64,000 nucleotides of DNA. Origin: Gemmatimonas aurantiaca T-27 (GTDB taxonomy: Bacteria; Gemmatimonadota; Gemmatimonadetes; Gemmatimonadales; Gemmatimonadaceae). The number at the start of each line of letters is the position of its first letter. Position 1 is the first letter of the stretch. Location of the stretch: positions 186,001 through 250,000 of the forward strand of contig NC_012489.1 in assembly GCF_000010305.1 (NCBI RefSeq), written 5' to 3'. The notes beneath the pieces were generated by a model. The model made no database searches. It was given only the letters and a program-made list of their open reading frames with translations, and had not been told where the DNA came from. Shown here piece after piece: positions 7,719-15,615 of the stretch. Both the position numbers and the translations under genes were made by a program.

Positions 7719-9890
7719 GTGTTTGTCTCCCACCCCTCCCGCCTGCTGAGTGCGGCCATGTCGGCCGTGCTTTCGGGGTCGGTTCTCGCCGCGCCGTCTG
7801 TGATGCATGCCCAGGCGGGGGCATTGCCCACCATTCCGGGATATGCACCGGCGACGGCCGCCGCTCAGCGCCAGTTGGAGCAACAGGCGATCGCCGGACC
7901 GCTGGCGACACGCGCCCGCACGCATTCGTCCTCGCTGTCGCGCGAGCCGCATGTGGCGGGCACGGCGGCGCAGGAGCGCACACGCGACTACGTCATCGCG
8001 CAAATGAAGGCGATGGGGCTCGAGACGGAGATCCGCACGTACGACGTGTGGTTGCCGCACGCGACGAGTGTGAAGATCACCCGTCTGGGGCGCGATACGG
8101 TGTCGCTCGATCTGGCCGAGCCGCCGATCGCGAGTGATCCGGCCACGCAGTTGCCGCAGTATCTCACGGCCAACGGCTCCACCGGTGAAGGCGTCGGACA
8201 GGGTGAGCTGGTGTTCGTGAACTTCGGACTCATCGAAGACTACGCCACGCTCGATTCGATGGGTGTGTCGGTGAAGGGCAAGGTGGTGTTGGCGCGCTAC
8301 GGCCGTTCGTTCCGCGGCATCAAGGCGCGTGAAGCGGAGAAGCGCGGGGCGGTGGCGGTGCTCATCTACACTGACCCGCTCGACGACGGATTTGTGCAGG
8401 GCGACATCTATCCCGACGGTCCGATGCGCCCGTTGCGTGGCGTACAGCGTGGTAGCGTGTTCAATGGCACGGGCGATCCACTCACACCGGGATATGCCAG
8501 CAAGCCGGGTGCGCCGCGGCTCAAGCCGGAAGACACACCGCTGACCAAGCTGCCCGTGGTGCCCATCAGCGCGTACAATGCCGAGCAGTTGTTGTCGCAG
8601 GTGCGGGGCACGGATATCCCGCGCAACTGGCAGGGTGGCATGGGGCTGCGGTACCACGTGGGCCCCGGCCCGGTGCAGGTGAAGGTGGAAGTGGTCACCG
8701 ATGCAGCCACCAAGGGCACCAAGCAGATCCACAACACACTCGGCTATCTGCGTGGCAGCGAGTATCCCGACCAGTACATCTATATCGGGGCACATCGTGA
8801 TTCGTGGGGACCGGGTGCGGCTGACAATATCAGCGGCACGGTGAGTGTGCTCGAAGCAGCCAATGCCTTGTCGGATATGGCAAAGAAGGGGCTGCGTCCC
8901 AAGCGCACCATCGTGTTCGCCACGTGGGACGCCGAGGAGTGGGGGCTGGTGGGCAGCACGGAGTACGTGGAAGACGATTCGCTGCGCCTCAAGAAGGGCG
9001 CCGTGGCCTATCTCAATCAGGACGTGTCGGCACAGGGCTCGCAGTTCGGTGGTGGCGGTTCGCCCTCGATGCGCGCCATTCTGCGGGACATTGTGAAGAG
9101 TGTGCCGGATCCGAAGGGGCGCGGCTCCGTGTATCAGGCCTGGCGTCTCACGTCGGGCACGCGCGTTGATTCGCTGGAGCCGGGCATGGGCGATCCGGGC
9201 GGTGGCAGCGACTTTGCCGGGTTCTACAATCACTTCGGCATCCCCACCGCAGACTGGGGCTTTGGTGGTCCGGCCGGCACGTATCACTCCGCATACGACA
9301 CGTTCGCGTGGATGGAACGGTTCGGTGATCCGGGCTTTCTGTATCACGCGGCCGCCGGCCGTATCGGTGCGGCGATGGCGTTGCGTTTGGCCAATGCCGA
9401 AGTGTTGCCGTACGACTACGCCGAGTTCGCGCGTACGATGCTGCGCTACATCGCGCCGGTGGAGCGGGGCATGACGCAGAAGGGATGGAGCACCGCGCAG
9501 GTGGCGACGCTCACGGCCGCCATCAACAAGCTCAATCAGGCGGCCAATGAGTTTGCCACGGCGCGTGACGCGACGTTGGCCAAGGGTGTTGCCAAAGAGC
9601 AGAAGGAGGCCGCCAACGCGGCGTTGTTGTCGGTGGAACGTGGCTTCGCGCGGGATGCGGGGCTCAAGAGTCGGCCGTGGTACCGCACGCTCATCTATGC
9701 GGCAGACGTGGACAACGGCTATTCGTCGATGGTGTTCCCGGGTGTGAACGAAGCGATCCGATACGGCACCGAGGCGGAAACCAACGCCGAGATCGCGGAT
9801 CTCGTAAAGCGTTTCGATGCCGCGTCGGCGGCCATGCTCCGTGCCCGCACGGCGCTTACTACGGCTCCCAGCGCGCCGACACGTCGCTGA
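7719..9890 (+). CDS. Secreted M28 metallopeptidase, glutamate carboxypeptidase II-like
   Basis: A 723-residue zinc peptidase with the PSMA/transferrin-receptor layout: signal peptide (ending near MHAQA), a protease-associated insert (GKVVLARYGRSFRGIKAREAEKRGAVAVLIY), the M28 core and a C-terminal helical dimerisation domain. Zinc ligands appear in IGAHRDSWGPGAADN (His and bridging Asp) and FATWDAEEWGLVGS (catalytic Glu and ligand Glu), with a further ligand Asp near YLNQD and His in TYHSAYDT. I chose the GTG at 7719 because GGAG lies 7 nt upstream and a signal peptide follows directly; the frame is open further upstream. Probable role: releasing C-terminal amino acids from peptides outside the cytoplasm. 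Confidence 0.9.
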   Translation: MFVSHPSRLLSAAMSAVLSGSVLAAPSVMHAQAGALPTIPGYAPATAAAQRQLEQQAIAGPLATRARTHSSSLSREPHVAGTAAQERTRDYVIAQMKAMGLETEIRTYDVWLPHATSVKITRLGRDTVSLDLAEPPIASDPATQLPQYLTANGSTGEGVGQGELVFVNFGLIEDYATLDSMGVSVKGKVVLARYGRSFRGIKAREAEKRGAVAVLIYTDPLDDGFVQGDIYPDGPMRPLRGVQRGSVFNGTGDPLTPGYASKPGAPRLKPEDTPLTKLPVVPISAYNAEQLLSQVRGTDIPRNWQGGMGLRYHVGPGPVQVKVEVVTDAATKGTKQIHNTLGYLRGSEYPDQYIYIGAHRDSWGPGAADNISGTVSVLEAANALSDMAKKGLRPKRTIVFATWDAEEWGLVGSTEYVEDDSLRLKKGAVAYLNQDVSAQGSQFGGGGSPSMRAILRDIVKSVPDPKGRGSVYQAWRLTSGTRVDSLEPGMGDPGGGSDFAGFYNHFGIPTADWGFGGPAGTYHSAYDTFAWMERFGDPGFLYHAAAGRIGAAMALRLANAEVLPYDYAEFARTMLRYIAPVERGMTQKGWSTAQVATLTAAINKLNQAANEFATARDATLAKGVAKEQKEAANAALLSVERGFARDAGLKSRPWYRTLIYAADVDNGYSSMVFPGVNEAIRYGTEAETNAEIADLVKRFDAASAAMLRARTALTTAPSAPTRR

Positions 9891-9907
9891 GCAACATCAC
9901 CACCATC

Positions 9908-10231
9908 ATGGCTGTCGAGTATCTGTCTCCCGCCGAAGTTGTGGCACGACTCAATGGGGACACGCAGTTGCAGATCATCGATGTGCGCGAACCGTGGGAG
10001 TACGGTATCGCGCACATCGAACCGAGCGAGTTGATCCCGCTGTCGGAGCTGCCGGGTCGTGTGCAGTCGCTCGACCCGGAGCGCCCGTATGCGCTGCTCT
10101 GTCACCACGGCATGCGCAGCGAAATGGCTGCCAACTGGTTGGTGCAGCAGGGGTTTCAACAGCTCATCAACATCGAAGGCGGTATCGATGCCTGGAGTCA
10201 TCAGGTGGACCCCGACATTCCCCGCTACTGA
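9908..10231 (+). CDS. Single-domain rhodanese
   Basis: A 107-residue rhodanese-like sulfurtransferase. YLSPAEVVARL opens the domain, IIDVREPWEYGIAHIEPSELIPL is the CH2A-type segment, and the active-site loop is LLCHHGMRSEMAA, with the catalytic Cys and a six-residue loop as in GlpE/PspE-type enzymes. Such proteins transfer sulfane sulfur, but the acceptor cannot be told from sequence. It starts 17 nt after the peptidase stop and may be cotranscribed with it and the esterase that follows. Confidence 0.9.
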   Translation: MAVEYLSPAEVVARLNGDTQLQIIDVREPWEYGIAHIEPSELIPLSELPGRVQSLDPERPYALLCHHGMRSEMAANWLVQQGFQQLINIEGGIDAWSHQVDPDIPRY

Positions 10232-10263
10232 TTGCGCGCGGTTGATCGAGTGGGGCTGATCCC

Positions 10264-11121
10264 ATGTTTAACCTGAGCGCCCGACGGGCTGCAATCGGCG
10301 CGCGCTTCGAGCAAGCCGACGAGGCTCGGCGCCCGCGTGATGCTCAGGGCATCGTGCGTGGTGCGGAGCCTTTCCTGTTGCGGGGCACCAATGACCGCGC
10401 GGTACTGGTGTTGCACGGATTCAATGACACGCCACAGTCGATGCGTCATCTGGCGATGCGCATCAATGACGACGGCTACACGGTGGACGTACCGCGGCTG
10501 CCGGGCCATGGTGGATCGTTGGCCGAACTGGCACGCGACGGCCATGCCGTGAACTGGCGTCGTGCGGTCCGCGAGGCATACGACGCCCTGCGACGGACGC
10601 ACAGTGTCGTGCATCTCTGTGGACAGAGCATGGGTGGTGCACTGGCCACGCTCGAAGCCCATGACCACGCGGAGGTTCGTGCGCTGGTATTGCTGGCACC
10701 GTACCTCGGCATGCCGTTCGATATGCGCTGGCAGACGTATGCCGCGGCGCTGTTGGCGCCGTTTACGCTGTATCACCGCAGCAAGGGAGCCGAGCGCTCC
10801 ATTCACGACCCGGCGGCCCGCGCCAAGGCGTTGGGCCCGGGTATCGTCACGCCTGGAGCGCTGGCCGGTCTTCGCACGGTCGCACTGGCGGCGCATGACG
10901 CGTTGCCCACGCTGACGGTGCCCACGCTGTATCTGCAATCACGCGAGGACAATCGCATCGCCGCGGCCGATGCGGAGCGCTATTTCGTGCGCATTGGCAG
11001 TGCGATCAAGAAACAGCAGTGGTTGACCGGTTGTGGCCACATCATTTCAGCAGACTACTGCCGGGATACGGTCGCCGATGCCGCCATTGCCTGGTTCCGG
11101 CGATTTGAGGGGACGGCGTGA
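10264..11121 (+). CDS. Alpha/beta hydrolase, carboxylesterase or monoacylglycerol-lipase-like
   Basis: A 285-residue serine hydrolase. The oxyanion region LVLHGFNDTPQSMRHLA precedes the nucleophile elbow LCGQSMGGALA (GxSxG), with the acid in LYLQSREDNRIA and the His in GCGHIISADY near the end. This arrangement matches Est30-like carboxylesterases. It follows the rhodanese by 32 nt. No signal peptide, so it acts in the cytoplasm; the substrate is unknown. Confidence 0.85.
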   Translation: MFNLSARRAAIGARFEQADEARRPRDAQGIVRGAEPFLLRGTNDRAVLVLHGFNDTPQSMRHLAMRINDDGYTVDVPRLPGHGGSLAELARDGHAVNWRRAVREAYDALRRTHSVVHLCGQSMGGALATLEAHDHAEVRALVLLAPYLGMPFDMRWQTYAAALLAPFTLYHRSKGAERSIHDPAARAKALGPGIVTPGALAGLRTVALAAHDALPTLTVPTLYLQSREDNRIAAADAERYFVRIGSAIKKQQWLTGCGHIISADYCRDTVADAAIAWFRRFEGTA

Positions 11122-11142
11122 AGGGCGGGGTGGGGATTTGAA

Positions 11143-11339
11143 GGGTTACCGCGTTGCCGCTGCGCGGCGAACACTGCAGGACATGAATGGATGAAAGGGC
11201 TGGGCAATGAAGGGCAGAAGCGTGTGGGAATTGGTGGGCGAATTTCCTGTTGGCACTCCCGCCGTTCTCCAAATGCTGTCCATGCGGCTTTCCCTTGGAC
11301 TCCTGCGGTTTTCGCCGCGCAGCGGCCGGTTGGCAACCC
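11143..11339. repeat. Intergenic element bounded by 29-nt inverted repeats
   Basis: The 299-bp gap between the esterase and desaturase genes contains GCCGCTGCGCGGCGAA (11156-11171), repeated exactly in inverse at 11311-11326. Similarity continues outward (GGGTTACC against GGGTTGCC), so arms of about 29 nt bound a 197-bp unit. Just outside, TCCATT recurs three times in 11343-11371. No transposase is encoded. It resembles a MITE or an intergenic repeat family; copies elsewhere in the genome would prove it. Confidence 0.5.
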
Positions 11340-11420
11340 TTCGTTCCATTCCCGTCCATTGGCGTCCATTTGCTCCGACAGGTGACACGGCCCTACGCCG
11401 GGCACTAATTTTCTCAGGCT

Positions 11421-12266
11421 ATGCCCGAGCGGTCCGTCGTGAAGATGGCCGGTCCGGGCAACCCGATCTTGATCACCGTTTGGAGTTGCTACATGCCCGA
11501 GTTCGGAAGCTGGGGGACCGATTGGTGGAAGCCGGTCGTCTTCATCCTTGTTGCCGGTCATCTCACCAACATCTGCGTCACCTTGTTCCTGCACCGCTCG
11601 CAGACCCATCGCGGGGTGCAGTTCCATGGGTTGGTCGAACTGCCGATGCGTGTCTGGCTGTGGCTGACGACAGCGATCCGGACCAAGGAGTGGGTGGCCT
11701 GTCATCGGAAGCATCATGCGTTTGCCGACCGGGAAGGCGATCCGCATAGCCCGGTGGTGGAAGGACTGCGCAATATTCTGCTCAAGGGCGCGTTCTTCTA
11801 TCGCAAGGCGGTACGTCAGCCGGGAGTGCTCGAGAAGTACGGCAAGGGCACGCCTGAGGATTGGATCGAACGGCACCTGCTCGACAAGCGTTCCAGTGTC
11901 GGCATTCTGGTCATGCTGGCCATCGACATCTGGCTGTTCGGCTGGTTCACCGGCCCCGTCGTCTGGGCCGTGCAGATGATCTGGATCCCGTTCTGGGCTG
12001 CGGGCGTCATCAACGGCATCGGCCACGCGCTGGGCTACCGCAATCACGACGTGAAGGACGAAAGCCGCAACATCTCCCCGATCGGCATCATCATTGCCGG
12101 TGAGGAGTTGCACAACAACCACCACGCCGATCCGCACTCGGCCAAGTTCGCGCACCGCTGGTTCGAATTCGACATCGGCTGGATGTACATCACGCTGCTG
12201 TCGTTCTTCGGTCTCGCGCAGGTGAAGTACGCGCGGCAGGGCACCCACGTGCGGATCTCGGAGTAA
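11421..12266 (+). CDS. Acyl-CoA/acyl-lipid delta-9-type fatty acid desaturase
   Basis: Membrane di-iron desaturase of 281 residues. The three histidine boxes are complete: HRSQTHR, HRKHH and HNNHH. Hydrophobic spans lie near residues 35-60, 155-185 and 235-255. It inserts a double bond into membrane acyl chains, using an electron donor not found in the window. ATG 11421 gives an atypically polar lead of 24 residues; ATG 11493 (MPEFGSWG) is an alternative start and fits many family members better. yggX begins 2 nt after its stop, so the two are probably cotranscribed. Confidence 0.88.
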   Translation: MPERSVVKMAGPGNPILITVWSCYMPEFGSWGTDWWKPVVFILVAGHLTNICVTLFLHRSQTHRGVQFHGLVELPMRVWLWLTTAIRTKEWVACHRKHHAFADREGDPHSPVVEGLRNILLKGAFFYRKAVRQPGVLEKYGKGTPEDWIERHLLDKRSSVGILVMLAIDIWLFGWFTGPVVWAVQMIWIPFWAAGVINGIGHALGYRNHDVKDESRNISPIGIIIAGEELHNNHHADPHSAKFAHRWFEFDIGWMYITLLSFFGLAQVKYARQGTHVRISE

Positions 12267-12268
12267 GC

Positions 12269-12547
12269 ATGGCCGACATCTCCTGCACTCGTTGCGGACA
12301 GACCCGTGAAGGGTTCGAACGTCCGCCGTTCCCCGGCGCCATCGGCGCCCGCATCGTTGGAGAGATCTGCAAGGATTGTTGGGGCCAGTGGCTCAAGCAG
12401 CAAACCATGTTGATCAATCACTACGGCCTGAACGTGATGGACCCGCAGGCGCGCACCTTTCTGACGCGCAACATGGACGCCTTTCTGTTCAAGGCGGGTC
12501 AGAACGAGGACGTGGATACCAGCAAGCAGGGAACGATCAACTGGTAA
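12269..12547 (+). CDS. yggX: YggX-like Fe(II) trafficking / oxidative damage protection protein
   Basis: A 92-residue protein matching the YggX family almost end to end: CTRCGQTREGFERPPFPG at the N-terminus with the conserved Cys, then CKDCWGQWLKQQTMLINHYGLN and DPQARTFL. The family is linked to labile iron and protection of Fe-S clusters from superoxide. Here it has extra cysteines (CxxC at 6-9 and again at 35-38), so a metal site is plausible. Its place behind an iron-dependent desaturase fits an iron-handling role. Confidence 0.92.
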   Translation: MADISCTRCGQTREGFERPPFPGAIGARIVGEICKDCWGQWLKQQTMLINHYGLNVMDPQARTFLTRNMDAFLFKAGQNEDVDTSKQGTINW

Positions 12548-12591
12548 GACATTCGTCGGCGCGTGATTGGCCGTAGACGACCAGCATGACA

Positions 12592-12626
12592 AACGCCCCG
12601 CCGGAGATCCGGTCGGGGCGTTCTTG
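12592..12626 (+). terminator. Rho-independent terminator after yggX
   Basis: AACGCCCCG (12592-12600) pairs with CGGGGCGTT (12614-12622), with an inner CCGG/CCGG stem and a TTCTT tail, 44 nt past the stop. Confidence 0.8.
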
Positions 12627-12680
12627 CGTCAGAGACGATGCTGAAAGCGTGCTACAGGCGTACAGCGTCGGCTGGAAGGA

Positions 12681-12890
12681 TCAGTTCAGACCTGCGATGT
12701 ACCGTGCCAACCGGCCACAATTGCTGCACGTCAACGTGACATGCGAGTGCGGTGGGGGCGGATGAGCAACAGGGTCGCGGTCGATGTGCCCGGAACAGGA
12801 CGGACAGCTCAAAGGAAGCCCAGTACGGTCCGCCGCGATCAAGTGCAGCGCCTGTGCCGGGTTGTACGTGTTCGGTCGTGGCTTACGCAT
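12681..12890 (-). CDS. Small zinc-ribbon protein
   Basis: A 69-residue product with two Cys pairs, LSCPSCSGH near residue 30 and LTCSNCGRL near residue 56, spaced as in a zinc ribbon. No enzyme domain. The ATG at 12890 has a strong GAGGAGG a few bases upstream, which supports a real gene despite its size. It is divergent from marR across a 276-bp AT-rich gap. Function unknown; a nucleic-acid or protein-binding zinc finger is the simplest reading. Confidence 0.6.
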   Translation of the reverse strand: MRKPRPNTYNPAQALHLIAADRTGLPLSCPSCSGHIDRDPVAHPPPPHSHVTLTCSNCGRLARYIAGLN

Positions 12891-13166
12891 CACGCCTCCT
12901 CGCGTAAAGTGCGCCGGCCCGTCAGGGTGGCCGACGTGCGTAACCTAAACCGCCCTTGCGCGATTGTGCACCGTCATCACCATTTTTTCATGTTCGGCGT
13001 AACCAATGTTTGTGGCTTTTGATGGTTACAATGATCGTATGCACATTTTGCCAACCCCGTTTTGCGGGTTACCATAGGCATCAGGTGCGCTTCGGCCCTG
13101 TTACTGCACTGCTTATCATCTTAGCCCTTGCGGACTTGGCTTGGATTGCCGAGGCTATAGAGAATC
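12891..13166. promoter_or_regulatory. Divergent regulatory region upstream of marR
   Basis: This AT-richer gap carries GTAACCA at 12999-13005 and its inverse TGGTTAC at 13023-13029, followed by another GGGTTACC near 13067-13074. The repeated (G)GTTACC motif could be the binding site of the MarR protein encoded next. TATAGA ends 5 nt before the marR ATG, which would suit a leaderless or nearly leaderless message. Confidence 0.4.
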
Positions 13167-13694
13167 ATGGCAACCATTACTCAACCAATCAGCGATCACT
13201 CGGCTCTGCGGCATCCTGAAGCGCATGAGCCCGACGTCGACGAAACCACGCTGTCGGCGCTGCGGCTGTGGGTGATCATGAATCGCGCCCAATCAGCAGT
13301 GACTGCCCATGCTGCTGCGCACGTCGCCCGTCATGGGTTGACGCTTGCTGAATTCGGCATTCTCGAAGCGCTGTATCATCGTGGTCCCATGCTGCTGGGC
13401 GAAGTCCAGAAGCGCATTCTCGTCTCGAGTGGTGGCATCACCTTTCTCGTGGACCGATTGACGGCCAAGGGCTTGGTGGAGCGTCGCACCTGCGACAGTG
13501 ACCGCCGTGCGCGCTATGCCGCGCTGACGGAGCGCGGACGCGAGCAGGTGGTGGAGATGTTTCCCACGCACGCGCAGGAGCTCGCGCGGGTGATGAGTGG
13601 CATTTCGATCGAAGACCAGAAGGTCGCGACGGAAATCCTGAAGGCGATGGGCAGGGCCGCCGCACAGATGGCCCCGCCAGAAGACCTGCGCTGA
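13167..13694 (+). CDS. MarR-family transcriptional regulator
   Basis: A 175-residue winged-helix dimer of the MarR family. The DNA-binding part reads GLTLAEFGILEALYHRGP, then LVSSGGITFLVDRLTAKGLVERR and the wing DSDRRARYAALTERG. N- and C-terminal helices form the dimer interface. It sits upstream of a YceI-family gene with a terminator and a separate promoter between them. Control of that gene is plausible because MarR/YceI pairs are common, but it is not shown here. The effector is unknown. Confidence 0.92.
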   Translation: MATITQPISDHSALRHPEAHEPDVDETTLSALRLWVIMNRAQSAVTAHAAAHVARHGLTLAEFGILEALYHRGPMLLGEVQKRILVSSGGITFLVDRLTAKGLVERRTCDSDRRARYAALTERGREQVVEMFPTHAQELARVMSGISIEDQKVATEILKAMGRAAAQMAPPEDLR

Positions 13695-13702
13695 GTGCGA
13701 CA

Positions 13703-13727
13703 AAGGGCCTCTTGACGGGGCCTTTTG
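13703..13727 (+). terminator. Probable terminator after marR
   Basis: AAAGGGCC (13703-13710) and GGGGCCTTTT (13718-13727) form a stem with one G-G mismatch, ending in a short T-run, 8 nt past the marR stop. Confidence 0.6.
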
Positions 13728-13740
13728 AATTGCTAGTATT
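13713..13740 (+). promoter_or_regulatory. Promoter of the yceI-like gene
   Basis: TTGACG (13713-13718) and TAGTAT (13735-13740) are separated by 16 nt. The likely start falls inside the imperfect inverted repeat CACCACTGAGATGGTGG (13743-13759), a possible MarR operator. AGGGAG precedes the ATG at 13788. Confidence 0.5.
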
Positions 13741-13787
13741 CTCACCACTGAGATGGTGGCATCACAACCGAATAACAGGGAGTCAGT

Positions 13788-14303
13788 ATGCAGTGGGCAT
13801 TTGATCCAGCGCACAGTCAGATCCAGTTCGCCGTGAAGCACATGGGCATTTCCACGGTCCGTGGCACCTTCGACCAGTTCACGGGAACGATCGACGAGGA
13901 GAATGGCGTCGTAAAGAGCGTGACGGTGGAAGTCGATGTGGCCTCGCTCAATACGTCGAACAGCCAGCGCGACGAGCACCTGCGTAGCGCGGACTTCTTC
14001 GACGTGGGCAATCACCCCAAGGCCACCTTCACGCTGACCTCGTTCGATCGCAGCGGCGATGACGTGACGGCATCCGGTGACCTGACGCTTCGTGGCGTCA
14101 CCAAGTCCGTAACGCTCAAGGGCGAAATTGGTGGTCCGGCCAAGGATCCGTGGGGCAATCAGAAGGTGTCGGCCGAGCTCGAGACGAAGATCTCGCGCAA
14201 GGAGTGGGGCCTGGTCTGGAACGTGGCGCTCGAAGCCGGTGGTGTGCTCGTCAGCGATGAAGTGAAGCTGCGCATCGACGTGCAGGCCGCACCCGCCGCC
14301 TGA
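13788..14303 (+). CDS. YceI-family protein
   Basis: A 171-residue lipocalin-like beta-barrel protein. Family pattern: WAFDPAHSQIQFAVKHMGISTVRGTFDQF, the alternation region VDVASLNTSNSQRDEHLRSADFFDV (a diagnostic motif), then TASGDLTLRGVTKSVTL and KISRKEWGL. YceI homologues bind isoprenoid or polyprenyl ligands. This copy has no signal peptide, so it is cytoplasmic, unlike periplasmic E. coli YceI. Single gene between a MarR gene and a bidirectional terminator. Confidence 0.93.
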   Translation: MQWAFDPAHSQIQFAVKHMGISTVRGTFDQFTGTIDEENGVVKSVTVEVDVASLNTSNSQRDEHLRSADFFDVGNHPKATFTLTSFDRSGDDVTASGDLTLRGVTKSVTLKGEIGGPAKDPWGNQKVSAELETKISRKEWGLVWNVALEAGGVLVSDEVKLRIDVQAAPAA

Positions 14304-14352
14304 TCCAGGCATCGCGGCGGCATCGCTGCGGCATTGCCAACATCTCTGATGA

Positions 14353-14391
14353 CACGAAGGCCCCGTCGGACATCCCGACGGGGCCTTCGTG
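14353..14391. terminator. Bidirectional terminator between convergent genes
   Basis: Perfect 17-bp stem CACGAAGGCCCCGTCGG / CCGACGGGGCCTTCGTG with a short loop. It lies between the yceI-like stop and the stop of the leftward PD40 lipoprotein gene. Confidence 0.8.
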
Positions 14392-14425
14392 TGTGCGTGG
14401 GCCGCTCAGCGCATCTGCGCGTGGT

Positions 14426-15538
14426 TCAGTTCTTCCACTCGGCGATGAACAGGTTCGTGTCACCTTCCTTGGCTGCGCCGCGGTTCGATGCCCAGATCAG
14501 CTTCGTGCCATCGGGGCTGAACATCGGGAAGCCATCGAACTCGCCATTGGTGGTGACCTGCTCGAGGTTGTTGCCGTCGAGGCCCACAATGTAGAGATCG
14601 AAGTTGCGGCTGCGCGGATTCTTGTGATTCGACGAAAAAATCACGCGCTGCCCGTCTGGGGTCCATGATGGGCCGAAGTTCGCGCCGCCCAGCTTGGTGA
14701 TCTGCCGCTGATCGCTGCCGTCGGCGTTCATGACGAACAGCTCCATCTTGTTCGGGCGGATCATGTTCTGCTTGAGCAGCTCCTGATACGCCTTGAGATC
14801 CGTGTCGTTGTCGTAGTGCCAGGCGCGATACACGATCTTCGTGCCATCGGGTGACCACCACGGACCGCCGTCGTAGCCCGGCGTGGTGGTGAGGCGCTTC
14901 ACATCGGTGCCATCGACATTCATGGTGTAGATGTCGAGATCTCCGTCCTTGAGCGACGTGAACACGATGCGCTTGCCATCGGGCGAGAGCACGCCTTCGG
15001 CCGTATACACGCCGTAGTTGGTCAGGCGCGTGAGGTTCTGACCATCACGATCGGCCGTGTAGATGTCGTACTTGTCGATGCCCCACACGTACCCCTTCGA
15101 CGGATCCGGGCGCGGCGGGCAGGCGCTGTCGGCCGCATGCGTGGAGGCGAAGAACAGCTTGTTGCCACCGGGCAGGAACCAGCCGCAGGTGGTCTTGCCA
15201 CCCACCGACACCTTGGTGAGCCCGGTGCCATCGACCCGCATGACATACTGCTGGTCGCAGGCCCGACCGTCACGCGTGGACTGGAATGTCAGCCACTGCC
15301 CATCCTGGCTGAAATAGGCTTCGGCGTTTTCACCGCCGTTGGTGATCTGCCGGATGTTGGTGAGGTGCGCTTCACCAGAATCGGCTGTCACGGCGATGTT
15401 CAGCGCGCCGGAATCGGCGGTGGCGGCGGTAGCCGCGGTGTCCCTGGCAGCCGAATCAGGGCTGCTGCAGGCGGCGGACAACAGCACGATGGCAGAGGCG
15501 ATCGCGGTGTGCGCCGGGAGGCGGGGAGAAATAGACAT
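14426..15538 (-). CDS. TolB-like PD40 beta-propeller lipoprotein
   Basis: A 370-residue exported lipoprotein. The signal peptide ends in the lipobox LLSAAC, followed by an Ala/Thr/Ser linker. The rest consists of WD40-like PD40 repeats, seen as repeated SPDGKRIVF, SPDGTKIVY, TPDGQRVIF and SPDGTKLIW motifs with MNVDGTDVKRLT-type loops, about six blades as in TolB. No enzyme domain follows the propeller. It probably binds a protein or glycan partner at the membrane. Both candidate ATGs (15538 and 15568) lie in the arms of a perfect hairpin that also looks like the terminator of the preceding ctpA gene. Confidence 0.8.
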   Translation of the reverse strand: MSISPRLPAHTAIASAIVLLSAACSSPDSAARDTAATAATADSGALNIAVTADSGEAHLTNIRQITNGGENAEAYFSQDGQWLTFQSTRDGRACDQQYVMRVDGTGLTKVSVGGKTTCGWFLPGGNKLFFASTHAADSACPPRPDPSKGYVWGIDKYDIYTADRDGQNLTRLTNYGVYTAEGVLSPDGKRIVFTSLKDGDLDIYTMNVDGTDVKRLTTTPGYDGGPWWSPDGTKIVYRAWHYDNDTDLKAYQELLKQNMIRPNKMELFVMNADGSDQRQITKLGGANFGPSWTPDGQRVIFSSNHKNPRSRNFDLYIVGLDGNNLEQVTTNGEFDGFPMFSPDGTKLIWASNRGAAKEGDTNLFIAEWKN

Positions 15539-15569
15539 GGGCAGAACCGTAAGACCGGTTCTGCCCATG
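15536..15569 (-). terminator. Hairpin overlapping the start of the PD40 gene
   Basis: CATGGGCAGAACC (15536-15548) is matched perfectly by GGTTCTGCCCATG (15557-15569) with an 8-nt loop. Read leftward it ends in TCTATTTCT and lies 46 nt past the ctpA stop, so it looks like the ctpA terminator. It also contains the ATG of the next gene, so it may regulate translation of that gene. Confidence 0.65.
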
Positions 15570-15615
15570 CGGCAATCAGCACTTCTACCGAGGGGCCCCC
15601 TCGGCGACTACAAAA

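Noticed and set aside
7704-9347. A 547-codon leftward frame under the M28 peptidase gene
   Set aside because: Arg/His-rich shadow of a gene with clear catalytic motifs and signal peptide.
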